NCBI GenBank assembly: GCA_025350965.1
Contig: JANXWV010000104.1
Coordinates: 1-64,000, forward strand
Length of the DNA stretch: 64,000 nucleotides
Source of the DNA: Rhizobacter sp.
GTDB taxonomy: Bacteria > Pseudomonadota > Gammaproteobacteria > Burkholderiales > Burkholderiaceae_C
Direction: 5' to 3'
In this document: positions 1-11,200 of the stretch, one piece after another
Layout: every line of letters starts with the position of its first letter
How positions within the stretch are numbered: position 1 is the stretch's first letter
Made by a program: the position numbers and the translations under genes
Notes under the pieces: generated by a model
Seen by the model: the letters and a program-made list of their open reading frames with translations, nothing else
Told to the model about the DNA's origin: nothing
Databases searched by the model: none

Positions 1-1257
<1,257 letters not shown>

Positions 1258-1348
1258 AGGCCGTGGCCGGCTGCGTTAGATTCTCCCCGCGCCCGCGACG
1301 TACGCGCCCCGACCGACCCGCTCGCCGAGTGCCCCGCCTGGAGCCCTG

Positions 1349-1993
1349 ATGAAACAGTACCGCCTTCGCCCGACGCTCACCACCGTGTTGCACATGCTGC
1401 CGCTCTTGGCGGTGTTGGCGGCCTTGCCCAGCCAGGCACAGTACAAGGTTGTCGGCCCCGACGGCAAGGTGACCTACACCGACCGGCAGCCCACCGCCAG
1501 CGAAGGCCGGGTGTCGTCGCTGGGCGCGCGCAGCGTTGCGCCCACCGCAACCGATTCGAACCTGCCCTTCGAACTGCGCCAGCCCGTGGCGCGCTACCCG
1601 GTCACGCTGTATGTGTCGGGTGGAAATTGCGAGCCGTGCGAGGCCTCACGCCAATTGCTGCGCCAACGTGGTGTGCCCTTCACCGAGAAGCAGATCCTCA
1701 GCGCCGAAGACAGCGAAGCGCTAGAGCGCGTGACTGGCGGGCGCGACGTTCCGGCGCTGTCCATCGGTGCGCAAACCTTGCGCGGCCTGGCTGCCAGCGT
1801 CTGGGGCTCGTACCTCGACGCCGCAGGCTACCCGCGCGAGTCGCGGCTGCCGGTTGCGTATCAGAACCCGCCTGCCACGCCGCTCACGGAACGCCGCGAG
1901 GCCGCCGTTCGCCCGCCGGCGCCGCGCGCGTCGCAGCCGGGCGACGCCGCAGCCGCGCCGGTTGCACCACCGCCCGGCACGATCAGGTTCTGA
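1349..1993 (+). CDS. Exported DUF4124 / glutaredoxin-like protein
   Basis: A 214-residue protein of unknown exact role. An N-terminal hydrophobic segment (residues about 10-28, ending in SQAQ) looks like a cleavable signal peptide. It is followed by a DUF4124-type stretch (YKVVGPDGKVTYTDRQP) and then a glutaredoxin/thioredoxin-like fold with a CEPC redox pair near residue 95. The C-terminus is low-complexity, rich in Ala and Pro. The pairing of DUF4124 with a CxxC glutaredoxin domain occurs in beta- and gammaproteobacteria and suggests a periplasmic thiol protein; that role is inferred. Its stop codon abuts the stop of the convergent MFS gene with no spacer. Confidence 0.85.
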   Translation: MKQYRLRPTLTTVLHMLPLLAVLAALPSQAQYKVVGPDGKVTYTDRQPTASEGRVSSLGARSVAPTATDSNLPFELRQPVARYPVTLYVSGGNCEPCEASRQLLRQRGVPFTEKQILSAEDSEALERVTGGRDVPALSIGAQTLRGLAASVWGSYLDAAGYPRESRLPVAYQNPPATPLTERREAAVRPPAPRASQPGDAAAAPVAPPPGTIRF

Positions 1994-3244
1994 TCACGTC
2001 CTGACCGGCTCGGCCGAGGGGCTGGTCACGCCCACGCGGCGGGCCTGTGTGCTGCCCAGCACCACCGCCGCGCCCATTACCCAGAACAGCGTGGCGGCAC
2101 CGAGCGCGGCACCGGCCACGCCGAACACCAGGGGCATCAGCGCGCTCGAACTGTTGCTCACCATCGAGCGCAGCGCAATCGCCTCGCCATGGCGCTCGTT
2201 CGGCGTGATCTGGTGCAGCGTGGTCATCACCATCGGCTGCACCGAGCCGAGCGACAAGCCCAGCAAAACCGCACACACGCCCATCGCCCAGGCCGAGTGC
2301 AGGAACGGGTAGACGGCGAACACTGCGCCGGTCCAGAGCATCGCGCCGGTCAGCACCTGGTTCTCCCGCAGGTGGTTCGCGAGCATCGGGATCGTCAGTC
2401 GAACCAAGGCCACGGCCGCCGCGAACGCGCCCAGGATCAAGCCGATGGCCGACGCGCTGAAGTGCCGCTCATGCCCGAGGATCGGCACGACGAAGGTGTG
2501 CACGTCCCAGCTCGCCGACAGCAGTACGTTCACGAACAACAGCCGGCCCATGCCGGGCGAGCGCAGCAGTTGCCACGAGCTGTGGCGTCGGTCGCGGCCC
2601 TGGCGCGGGCCCGCTGCTTCCACCGGCACGCGGCGCGCCCACCACAGGCCCAGCACCGGCAGCAGCGCCATGGCGCTGAAGGCCAGCGCGAAGCCGCCCA
2701 GGTCAATCAGCGCGCCCGCCAACACCGGCCCGGCCACGTTCGACAAGGCGGGCGCCAGCCCGAGCCAGCTGAACACGCGGCGCCGCTCGGCTGCATGGGT
2801 GGCGGTGCGCCCCGCCGTGCGTTGAATGGCGATCAGGCCGACGTTCGCACCCGCGCCGGTGCACACCGCCGCCAGGCACAGGACAAAGAGATCGGCGCGC
2901 ACCCACCACGTCGCCAGAACGGCCAGCAAGCCGCCGATGACCGTGAGCGCCACCCCCACGCGCAGCGGCCGGTGGTAGCCGTGGCGGTCGGCCAGGCGGC
3001 CTGCAGGCAGCGCCAGCAGCACCGGTGCAGCGGCGAACAGGCCCATCAGCACGCCCACGGTCCACTCGGAATGGCTTTGGCGGAGCATCTGCAACGGTGC
3101 CGCCATGCGCACGCCGGTCATGCACGAATGCAGGCAGATCTGGCCAATGACGAGTGCGACCAGCGTTCGCGTGGTGGCGGTTGCGGCTGCGGTTGAAGCG
3201 GTGTCGGCCGCCGTTGTCGGCCCGGCCGCAGCGGGCTCAGCCAT
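1994..3244 (-). CDS. MFS transporter
   Basis: A 416-residue major facilitator superfamily permease of the inner membrane with about 12 hydrophobic segments. The loop between segments 2 and 3 (AGRLADRHGYHRPLRVG) resembles the MFS signature. The substrate cannot be read from sequence; a drug or metabolite efflux role is likely. I chose the ATG whose first bases overlap the rmuC stop (ATGGCTGA, an 8-base overlap), which implies translational coupling to rmuC. A start 10 codons upstream is also open but lies deeper inside rmuC. It converges on the DUF4124 gene. Confidence 0.88.
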   Translation of the reverse strand: MAEPAAAGPTTAADTASTAAATATTRTLVALVIGQICLHSCMTGVRMAAPLQMLRQSHSEWTVGVLMGLFAAAPVLLALPAGRLADRHGYHRPLRVGVALTVIGGLLAVLATWWVRADLFVLCLAAVCTGAGANVGLIAIQRTAGRTATHAAERRRVFSWLGLAPALSNVAGPVLAGALIDLGGFALAFSAMALLPVLGLWWARRVPVEAAGPRQGRDRRHSSWQLLRSPGMGRLLFVNVLLSASWDVHTFVVPILGHERHFSASAIGLILGAFAAAVALVRLTIPMLANHLRENQVLTGAMLWTGAVFAVYPFLHSAWAMGVCAVLLGLSLGSVQPMVMTTLHQITPNERHGEAIALRSMVSNSSSALMPLVFGVAGAALGAATLFWVMGAAVVLGSTQARRVGVTSPSAEPVRT

Positions 3245-4748
3245 CTTCTGCAGCCTCGCGCTCCAGGTCGGCATCGGCCGCGAGGCCCGGCAGCAAGGCG
3301 GCCGCTTGCGCCATGGGAAGCGCTTCCACGCCCTTGAGCTTGCGCGTCATCACGTTGGTGCGGGTCTGCGCCAGGTCGATGGTGTTGGCCGCCTCTTCGA
3401 GCTTCTTGCGCGTCTTGGCGAGCACCGCGCTGAACGACTGGAACTCGGTCTTCACGGCGCCCAGAACTTCCCACACTTCGGCACTGCGCTTCTCCAGAAC
3501 CAGGGTCCTGAAGCCCATTTGCAAGCTCGTCAGCGTGGCCAACAGGGTGGTCGGGCCGGCGAGCATGACCTTGTGTTCGCGCTGCAAGGCTTCCAGCAGG
3601 CCGGGCCGGCGCAAGGCTTCGGCATACAGGCCTTCGGTGGGCACGAACAGGATCGCGAAGTCGGTGGTGTGCGGCGGCGCCACGTACTTGTCGCGAATGC
3701 TGCGCGCTTCGATCCGAAGCCGAGTCTCGATGGCCTTGGCCGACGCCTCCACCGCCACCGGGTCGGCGCGCTCCTGCGCGTCGAGCAAGCGTTCGTAGTC
3801 TTCGCGCGGGAACTTCGCGTCGATCGGCAGCCACAGCGGCGCGCCGTCATCACGCCGCCCCGGCAGGCGAATCGCGAACTCGACGCGCGCGTTGCTGCCC
3901 GGTACCGTTTCCACGTTCGTCGCGTACTGCTCGGGCGTGAACACCTGTTCCAGCAGGCCCGCGAGTTGCACCTCACCGAACACGCCGCGCGTCTTCACGT
4001 TGTTCAGCACGCGCTGCAATGACCCCACGTCCTTGGCGAGCAACTGCATCTCGCCCAGGCCCTTGTGAACCTGCTCCAGCCGGTCTGCCACCTGCTTGAA
4101 GCTTTCGCCGAGCCGCGCTTCGAGCGTGGCATGCAGCTTTTCATCGACAGTCGCGCGCATCTGCTCGAGCTTCTTCTCGTTGTCGAGCTGGATCGCGCCG
4201 AGCTTCTGCTCCACCGTCTGGCGCACCTCGGTCATGCGGGCGTCGTTCGACTGCGAGAGCGCATGCAACTGCTCGGTGAGCGTGTCGGCGAAACGCTTGA
4301 GCGCCAGGGCCTGTTGCTCGGCCAAGCGTGCGAACGAAAGCCCCTGCTGTTCAGACACCCGGGCCAAGGTGTCGCCCTGGCTTTGCGAGGTGGCGGCCAG
4401 CTGCGTTCGGAAGCTGTCGATCTGCTCGTTCTGGGTGCGCGCCACGTCACCTTGCTGGGCGAGCAGCGTCTGCTGAAAGCTCGCGAGCGTCTGTGCCAGC
4501 TCCTGGCGCGTGCCGGCGGCGCTGCGCGCCACTTCATCACGCAGATCGCGCTCGATGCGTTGCAATTCAAGGCGGAGAGCGTCGCCGCTGGCAGCGGCTT
4601 TTGCGGCATCTCTTGCGGTGTCATTGGCGGTGTTGTTTGCAGCGTCTCTTGCGGCGGCATTTGCGGTGTCTGCACGGCGCAGTGCAAGCCACAGCGTCAG
4701 CAGCAACAAAACGATCAGAAGGCCGAGCTGAATCCAGTCGAAAGGCAT
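3237..4748 (-). CDS. rmuC: DNA recombination protein RmuC
   Basis: A 503-residue RmuC family protein, thought to limit recombination between inverted repeats, with a nuclease-like core. The N-terminus has one membrane anchor (IQLGLLIVLLLLTLWLAL), then a long coiled coil rich in Gln, Glu and Arg (about residues 60-230), then the conserved RmuC core with FAIRLPGRRDDGAPLWLPID and DAKFPREDYERLL. The chosen ATG gives MPFDWIQLG directly before the anchor; a longer reading adds a basic, Cys-rich stretch that does not look like protein. It is upstream of, and overlaps, the MFS gene. Confidence 0.93.
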   Translation of the reverse strand: MPFDWIQLGLLIVLLLLTLWLALRRADTANAAARDAANNTANDTARDAAKAAASGDALRLELQRIERDLRDEVARSAAGTRQELAQTLASFQQTLLAQQGDVARTQNEQIDSFRTQLAATSQSQGDTLARVSEQQGLSFARLAEQQALALKRFADTLTEQLHALSQSNDARMTEVRQTVEQKLGAIQLDNEKKLEQMRATVDEKLHATLEARLGESFKQVADRLEQVHKGLGEMQLLAKDVGSLQRVLNNVKTRGVFGEVQLAGLLEQVFTPEQYATNVETVPGSNARVEFAIRLPGRRDDGAPLWLPIDAKFPREDYERLLDAQERADPVAVEASAKAIETRLRIEARSIRDKYVAPPHTTDFAILFVPTEGLYAEALRRPGLLEALQREHKVMLAGPTTLLATLTSLQMGFRTLVLEKRSAEVWEVLGAVKTEFQSFSAVLAKTRKKLEEAANTIDLAQTRTNVMTRKLKGVEALPMAQAAALLPGLAADADLEREAAEDG

Positions 4749-4806
4749 CGCCGGATTGTCGCAGCAGCAAGCAGAGCGGCGCTCGCCCTGGCTCCGCTCG
4801 GCACGG

Positions 4807-5094
4807 TCACTGCCTGGGCTCGGCGTCTGCGCCGAGCAGGACGGTTGCCACAACCAGCGCAAACAGCACCAGCAACAGCGAAAGTAGCAGCTTGGGCTCC
4901 AGGGCCGCCATCGGCGTCACGGCGGCTCGCCCCACCATGCCAGCAATCGCGGCCATCAACGCGAAGACGGCGGGCCACAGCAGGGACACGAGCATTGACC
5001 ACACCGACCGCTCGACGCGCCTGGCGATCCGCCCGATCAACACCAGGCGCTGCGCGCCAGAACGGCGCTTCGAAGCCCTGGCTGCGTTCAGCAT
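4807..5094 (-). CDS. Small two-helix membrane protein
   Basis: A 95-residue protein I do not recognise. The N-terminal 30 residues are basic (KRRSGAQRLVLIGRIARR). Two hydrophobic helices follow, about residues 34-56 (MLVSLLWPAVFALMAAIAGM) and 68-88 (LLSLLLVLFALVVATVLL). The start is supported by AGGAG eight bases before the ATG. It sits 115 bases downstream of the glucan synthase stop but has its own promoter-like signal (5160-5189), a GTCCTAC box with CCGAT 18 bases on, so it may be expressed independently under stress. Function unknown. Confidence 0.7.
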   Translation of the reverse strand: MLNAARASKRRSGAQRLVLIGRIARRVERSVWSMLVSLLWPAVFALMAAIAGMVGRAAVTPMAALEPKLLLSLLLVLFALVVATVLLGADAEPRQ

Positions 5095-5159
5095 GACGCG
5101 TCGCTCCTGGGCTGGGTCAAAGTCATTCGAAGAGTTTGAGCGTTCGAGGGTCAGCCACC

Positions 5160-5189
5160 ATCGGCGCACGCCAACTGTCGGCGTAGGAC
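5160..5189 (-). promoter_or_regulatory. Putative stress promoter, GTCCTAC-N18-CCGAT
   Basis: On the minus strand GTCCTAC (5189-5183) is followed after exactly 18 bases by CCGAT (5164-5160). It points at the small membrane protein gene whose ATG lies 66 bases beyond the second box. Same layout as the sites at 19326, 24495, 32486 and 38590. Confidence 0.55.
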
Positions 5190-5209
5190 GGCGTCGTGCT
5201 GCGCCCGGC

Positions 5210-8200
5210 CTACTCGCTGCTGAACGGGGTGGCCGCGTCAACGTTGGCGCGGTCGGTGGCCGGCCCGGGCGGCGCCAGCACCACCAGGTAGCGTCTCGGC
5301 ACCAACGGGTCGTCTGCGTCCGCCCGTGCGGCCTGGAGCGTGGCCCACTCGCCGGCCGTCAGCAGCACCGAGCCGAGCGCATGCGACTCCTCGATGCCGG
5401 CAGCATCGAGGGCGCTGCAAACACGGAACTCGTGCTGCACGCCACCGCGCCGCAGCGTCACCTGGAGGCCGGGCCAATGCGAAGGGATCTGCGGGTTCAC
5501 GCGCACGCGATTGCCTCGCACCTGCAGGCCCACGATGGACTCGATGGCCGCTCGGTACAGCCACGCGGCCGAGCCCGTGTACCAGCTCCACCCGCCCCGC
5601 CCCACGTACGGCGGCTGCGTGTACACATCGCCCGCCATCACGTAGGGCTCGATCTCGTAGGCAGGCCCCCGCTCTTCGCTCGCCGAGCGGTGCGCCGGGC
5701 TGAGCATCTCGAACATGCGCCAGGCCGCGTCGCGCTGGCCGAGTGCCGCGTGGGCCATCAGCGCCCACACCCCGCCATGCGAGTACTGGCCGCCGTTTTC
5801 GCGCACGCCGGGCGGGTAGGCCTGGATGTAGCCCGCGCTCGGAACCGCGTTCGCAAGCGGCGGGTCGAGCAGCCGCACCAGCCCGGCCTCGCGGTCGACG
5901 AGCAGTTGCTCTACCGAGGCCATGGCCTCCCGCTGGCGCGACAGCGGCGCGGCGCCCGACAGCACCGACCAGGCCTGCGCGATGAGGTCGATGCGGCACT
6001 CGGCGTTGTGGTGCGAGCCGAGCGCCGAGCCGTCGTCGAAGAAGGCGCGCGCATACCACGCGCCGTCCCACGCCGCGCCATTCAGCGCATCGCGCCAGCC
6101 GCTCGCCGCTGTGAGCCAGCGCGACGCGCGGTCGGTGTCGCCGCGCCGCTGGGCGATGGGTGCAAAGTCGGCCGCCAGCCGGCACAGAAACCACGCCAAC
6201 CACACCGATTCGCCCCGCCCTTCGATGCCGACGCGGTTCATGCCGTCGTTCCAGTCGCCGCTGCCCATCAGCGGCAGGCCGTGCACGCCCACGGCCAGGC
6301 TGTGGTCGATGGCGCGGGCACAGTGTTCGTAGAGCGTGGCGCTGTCGTCACCGGCTTGTGCCACGTAGTACGCGTCTTCAGCGCCCGGCGGCACGGGTTC
6401 ACCGGCGAGGAAGGGCACCGTCTCGTCAAGCACAGCCGTATCGCCGGTCGTGTCGACGTAGTGCACGGCGGCATGGCCCAGCCACAGCAGGTCGTCGGAG
6501 AAATGGGTGCGAACGCCCGCCCCGGTCGGCGCGTGCCACCAGTGCTGCACATCGCCTTCGGGGAACTGGCGCGACGCCGCCAGCAGCAACTGGTTGCGCA
6601 GCATGGCGGGGGCCACCACGGCGAGCGCCATGGCGTCCTGCAACTGATCGCGAAAGCCGAACGCGCCACCGGCCTGGTAGAAGCCGGCGCGCCCCCACAA
6701 CCGGCAGGCAACCGTCTGGTACAGAAGCCACCGGTTCACGAGCGCATCGAACAACGGGTCGGGCGTATGCACCGTGACACCGCCGAGCAGTTCGCGCCAC
6801 TGCGCCTGCACTGCTGCGGCACGCTGCGCAGGCGCGAATGCGACGGCCTCACGCGCCAGCGCCACGGCCGCCTCGGCGCTCGCCGCATGGCCGATCAACC
6901 AGGTGCAGGACGCTGTACCGCCGGGCTTCAGCAACAACGTCACGGCGAGTGCGGCGCAGGGGTCGAGGCCGGCGCCGCTGCGCTCGCCGAAGTGGTCGGG
7001 CACGGCCAGGCGGCCGCGGGCATCGAAGAGTTCGCGGCGGTCGCAGGTCCACTCCGAGGCCGCGTTGGCACCGCCCGCGCCAGCCCCCTCTTGCAGCAAC
7101 ACGGCAAACGCGGTGGCCCCCCCGAAACCGGCCACGCCGTCGCGCTGCGTGGCGGTGAGCAGCGGCAAGCGCAGGCTCGCGTCGGCACCGCCGAGCGGCA
7201 CGCGCGCGGTGGCCACCGAGAGCCGGTCGGTGCGGCCGGCGCCCATCATCCATTCGGCAATGCCGATCACGCGCAGGCGCTGCACTTGCGAGCCGCGGTT
7301 GCTCAAGGTCACGCGCACCTGCTTGACGGCGCGCGCCACGTCGACGCACCAGGTCACCTGCACTTCCATGTCGCCGGGGCTGTGGCGGATGCCGGTGATG
7401 CCCTGGCCGTGTTCGACGCGGTACTCGGTGGCTGCGGCGCCCGCGCCGGGCGCGGTGTTCCAGACCTTGCGGGTGCGCAGGTCCTGCAGCAGCAGCAGCT
7501 CGCTCGCCGGATCGGTCACCGCATCGTTCGACCATGCGGTGAGCTGGTGCATGCGGCTGTTGCCGGCCCAGGTGTAGCCGGCCCCGGCTTCCGACACCTG
7601 CGCGCCGAACTCGGGGTTCGCGAGCACATTGATCCACGGCCGAACGGGCCGGGTCGTCGCGCTCACGTCGAAGCGGAATCTTGCGCCGTCCGTGCTGAAG
7701 TCACCTTGCGTGGCCACTGAGTCGGACTCATGGCTTGGTTCGGCCAAGGTGGCGACCGCATGCTCGATGCGCTCGTCGAGCGCGGCGTCGTGCCACTCGG
7801 CCAGCTCGATGGCGTGCTGCGCCAGCGGCCGCCCATCGGCATTCAGTTGCACACGGGCCAGCGCTTCGAGTGCGCTGCGCTCCGAGGCCGACAGTTCAGG
7901 CGCGCGCAACACATGCAGCGCACAGGACCGCGAGGCGGGCAGCGACGCGTCGGACTCGGCCTTGAAGCGTTCGGCAATCGCGACCAGTTCGCGCTGCAGC
8001 GGCATCAGGTAAGAGGCCGGCTCCACGTTCAGCAGCACCAGGTCGCAAGGCAGGCCGCCCCAGGTCCACAGTTTCAGGGCCTGCACCAGCGTTCGCACCA
8101 GACCGGTGGCGTGCGGCGCGCTGGCCACGACGAGCACGACGGGCCGGTCGCCCGAGATGCCGAAGCGCCACAGCACGCGCCGATCGAGCGCCACGCCTTC

Positions 8201-11200
8201 GGGCGCGGCCAACGGCACCGGGCGCGCCATCAGCAACGCCAACGGGGTCGAGATGATCTGGATCGCCGCGAGGTTGGCCGCGCTGGTGTGCATCTCGCGA
8301 AGGCGGATGCCGGCCAGCGTGGCCGACATCGTTGACGAGCGTTCGATGATCGACGGCTGCCGGTACTTGTCGACCAGCGCCTCGAGTTCGCCGCGCGTGT
8401 GCGCCGCCGCCGTGGCGATGCAAAAGCGCACGGTGCCGTGCGCCGGCAGCCGCACGCGCAGCGACAGCGACGCCATCGGGTCGAGGCCGGTGACGAGCTC
8501 GGTCGCGGCACTGGCGGGCGCGGTGTCGGCGCCCGGTGCTGCGAGCGGCAGCGTGTCGTAGTGGGCCAGCGGGTGTGAGGCGTCGCGCTGGCGGCCGAGC
8601 CAGCGCGCACGGTCGGCCTGCACTTCGACGCCGAGCACCTGGGCGTCGGCCTGCGCCACGAAGTGCACCACATGCAGGCCCTGCTCGGTGGCCAGGCGCG
8701 GGCGGCGCTCGAAGTAGAGCGCGCGCTCTGCCGCGTTCCATTCGGCACGCACGAACAGGTTGGCAAACGCGGGGTGGGCTTCGTCGGCGCGGGCCTCGGC
8801 CATCGACACCTCGAACGCCGACATCAGGTCGAGCTCGATATCGTCACCGCTGAGGTTGCGCAGCTCGATCTGGCGCAGTTCGAGGTTGTCTTCCGGGCTC
8901 ACCCACACCGCACAGTGCGTGTGCAGGTCGCTCCACTGGGCGTCGAGGCAGACGCGGTCGATGTGGAAGGTGGCCTCGTAGTGCGCGCCGGCGTCTGGCG
9001 CGGGGTGCTGCGTGATGGAAACAGGCGCGGCGAAAAGAGGCCCGGCAGGCGCTGGCGCCGCAGCCGGCCGGAAGAGGGTGCTGAACAGCGCCGGTGCGGC
9101 CGGCGCGCGGCGGCGAATGTAGAAGAACATGCCGTGCGCATCGCGCAGCGCGTCGTCGCGCCAGCGCGAAATGAAGGCGTTGCCGAAGCGGCTCCAGCCG
9201 GCCCCGTTGGCGCGCAGCGCCACGCTGTAGCGGCCATTCGAGAGCAGGTGCGTCGGCTGCAGTGCCGAGGTGCCCGGTACCACCTGGCGCCACAGGCCGG
9301 GGCCGACCTGGCGGCGGTCAGCGCTGCTCGACCCGGGCGGCGCTTCGAGCACCATCGAGACCTCGCGCGGAACGCGCTCCTGCAACAGCGACGCCACGGC
9401 CTGCAAGCGTGGCTCGGCCATCGCCCAACGGCGGGGCGCGGCGCCGAGAAGCACGTCGGCCAGCGCCAGGATCGTCATGCCCTGGTGGTGCGCCATGAAG
9501 GTGTAGACCGGGGTGAACACGGCCTGCGTGGCAATGCGCTCGGGGGTGTAGTCGAGCGCCTCGATGAAGCCCGAAGCACCGCGCGCATGCAGTGCTTCCA
9601 GGCGCCGCAGGTTGGCCGCCGCCGCTGCCGGGTCGATCAGCGCGGCCAGTGCGGTGGCATACGGGGCCACGACCAGCTCGTCGGCCGGCGCGCGGCGCAG
9701 CGCGAGCATGGGAACGCCCTGCGGTGCGTACTGGTAGGCCAGCGTGTGATCGCTCGCGGCGTAGGCCGATTCCGAGATACCCCATGGCACGCGCCCCGCC
9801 TCGGCGAAAGCCTGCTGCGCCTGCACGGCGGCCCTGGCGGCGCTTCCGAGCACGCTGGCGTCGGGCTCGTCGAGCAGCAGCGCGGGCATCAGGTACTCGA
9901 ACATCGAGCCCGACCACGAACGCAGCCCGGCGCTGCCGCCATTGGCAAAGAAAGGCCGGCCGAGCGCGGCCCAGTGCGTAACCGGCACGTCGCCCTTGGC
10001 GATGGCCCAGAGGCTGGCCAGGCGCGACTCGGACGCCAGCAGGTCGTAGTAACTTGTGTCGAGCTGCGCTTCAGCCACCCGGTAGCCGATGTGGAAGAGC
10101 TTGCGCCGCCGGTTGTAGAGAAAGCCGAACGCCGCCTCGTCGGCCAGGCGCCGGCAGTGGCCCGCCAGCGTGCGCAGCCGCTGCACCAACGCCGCCTCAC
10201 TGTGGGCCGCGCAGGCTGCCACGTCATGCGCCAACGAACGCAGGGTGTCGATGTAGTCACGCACGCATTGCGCCGCGAGCATGGGCGCCGACGGGGCCTG
10301 ACCGGCCTCGGTGCTGCGCGCGTTGCCAGGCGCTGCGGTGGGCAGTGCAGCGGGCAATGCAGAAGGCAGTGCAGCGGCGGTCTGCGCGCTCGGGTCCAGC
10401 GCCCATTGGGGCAGCGCCGACGCGGCGCGCTGCAGCAGCGCTTCCAGGCCGGCCGGGTCGGCGCGCAAGCGGGCCAACGGGTCGGCCACTTCGAGCAGGT
10501 CATGCAGCGCGCTGCGAGCGGCATCGGACGGCAGCAATGCCGCCAACGCCGGGGCAGTTGCTGCGAGGCGCCGCCGCGATGCGGCCAGGGCCATGTCGGC
10601 CTGACCGGCAGGCTGCAAGGGCGCACTCGCGAGCATCTCGCAGGCCTGCGCCAAGGCAATCAGGCAGCCACACAAGTTGCCACTGTCAACCGTCGACACA
10701 TAGGCGGGCAGCAGTGGCTGTGCGGTCTGCGTGTCGTACCAGTTCAGGAAGTGGCCGTTGTGGCGCACCATGCCGTCGAGCGTGGCCAGCGTGCGCTCGC
10801 CGCGCTCCACCAACTCGGTGGTGCCGATCCAGCCGAAGCGCTGCGCGCAGGCCGTGGCCACGAGGTACAGGCCGATGTTAGTGGGCGAAGTGCGGTGCGC
10901 CACCATCGTGTACGGATGCGTCTGCTGGTTGTCGGGCGGCAGGTCATGGTCGGCCGCCGTCACGCCATGCTCGAAGTAGCGCCAGGTGTCACGCGCCACG
11001 TCGAGCAGGTAGTCGCGATCCGCTGGCGGCACGCGGTCCTGCGCCGGGCCGCCGAGCGGGCGGCTGGCCCAGCCCGTGAAAACCGGCGCCACCGCCCAAA
11101 GCAGGCACAGCAGCCCGGCCAACACGGGCGTCGGCGTGCCGCACACCAGCAGCCCGGAAAACAAGGCGGTGGCCGCCACGGGCTCGCGCCAATGCTGTTG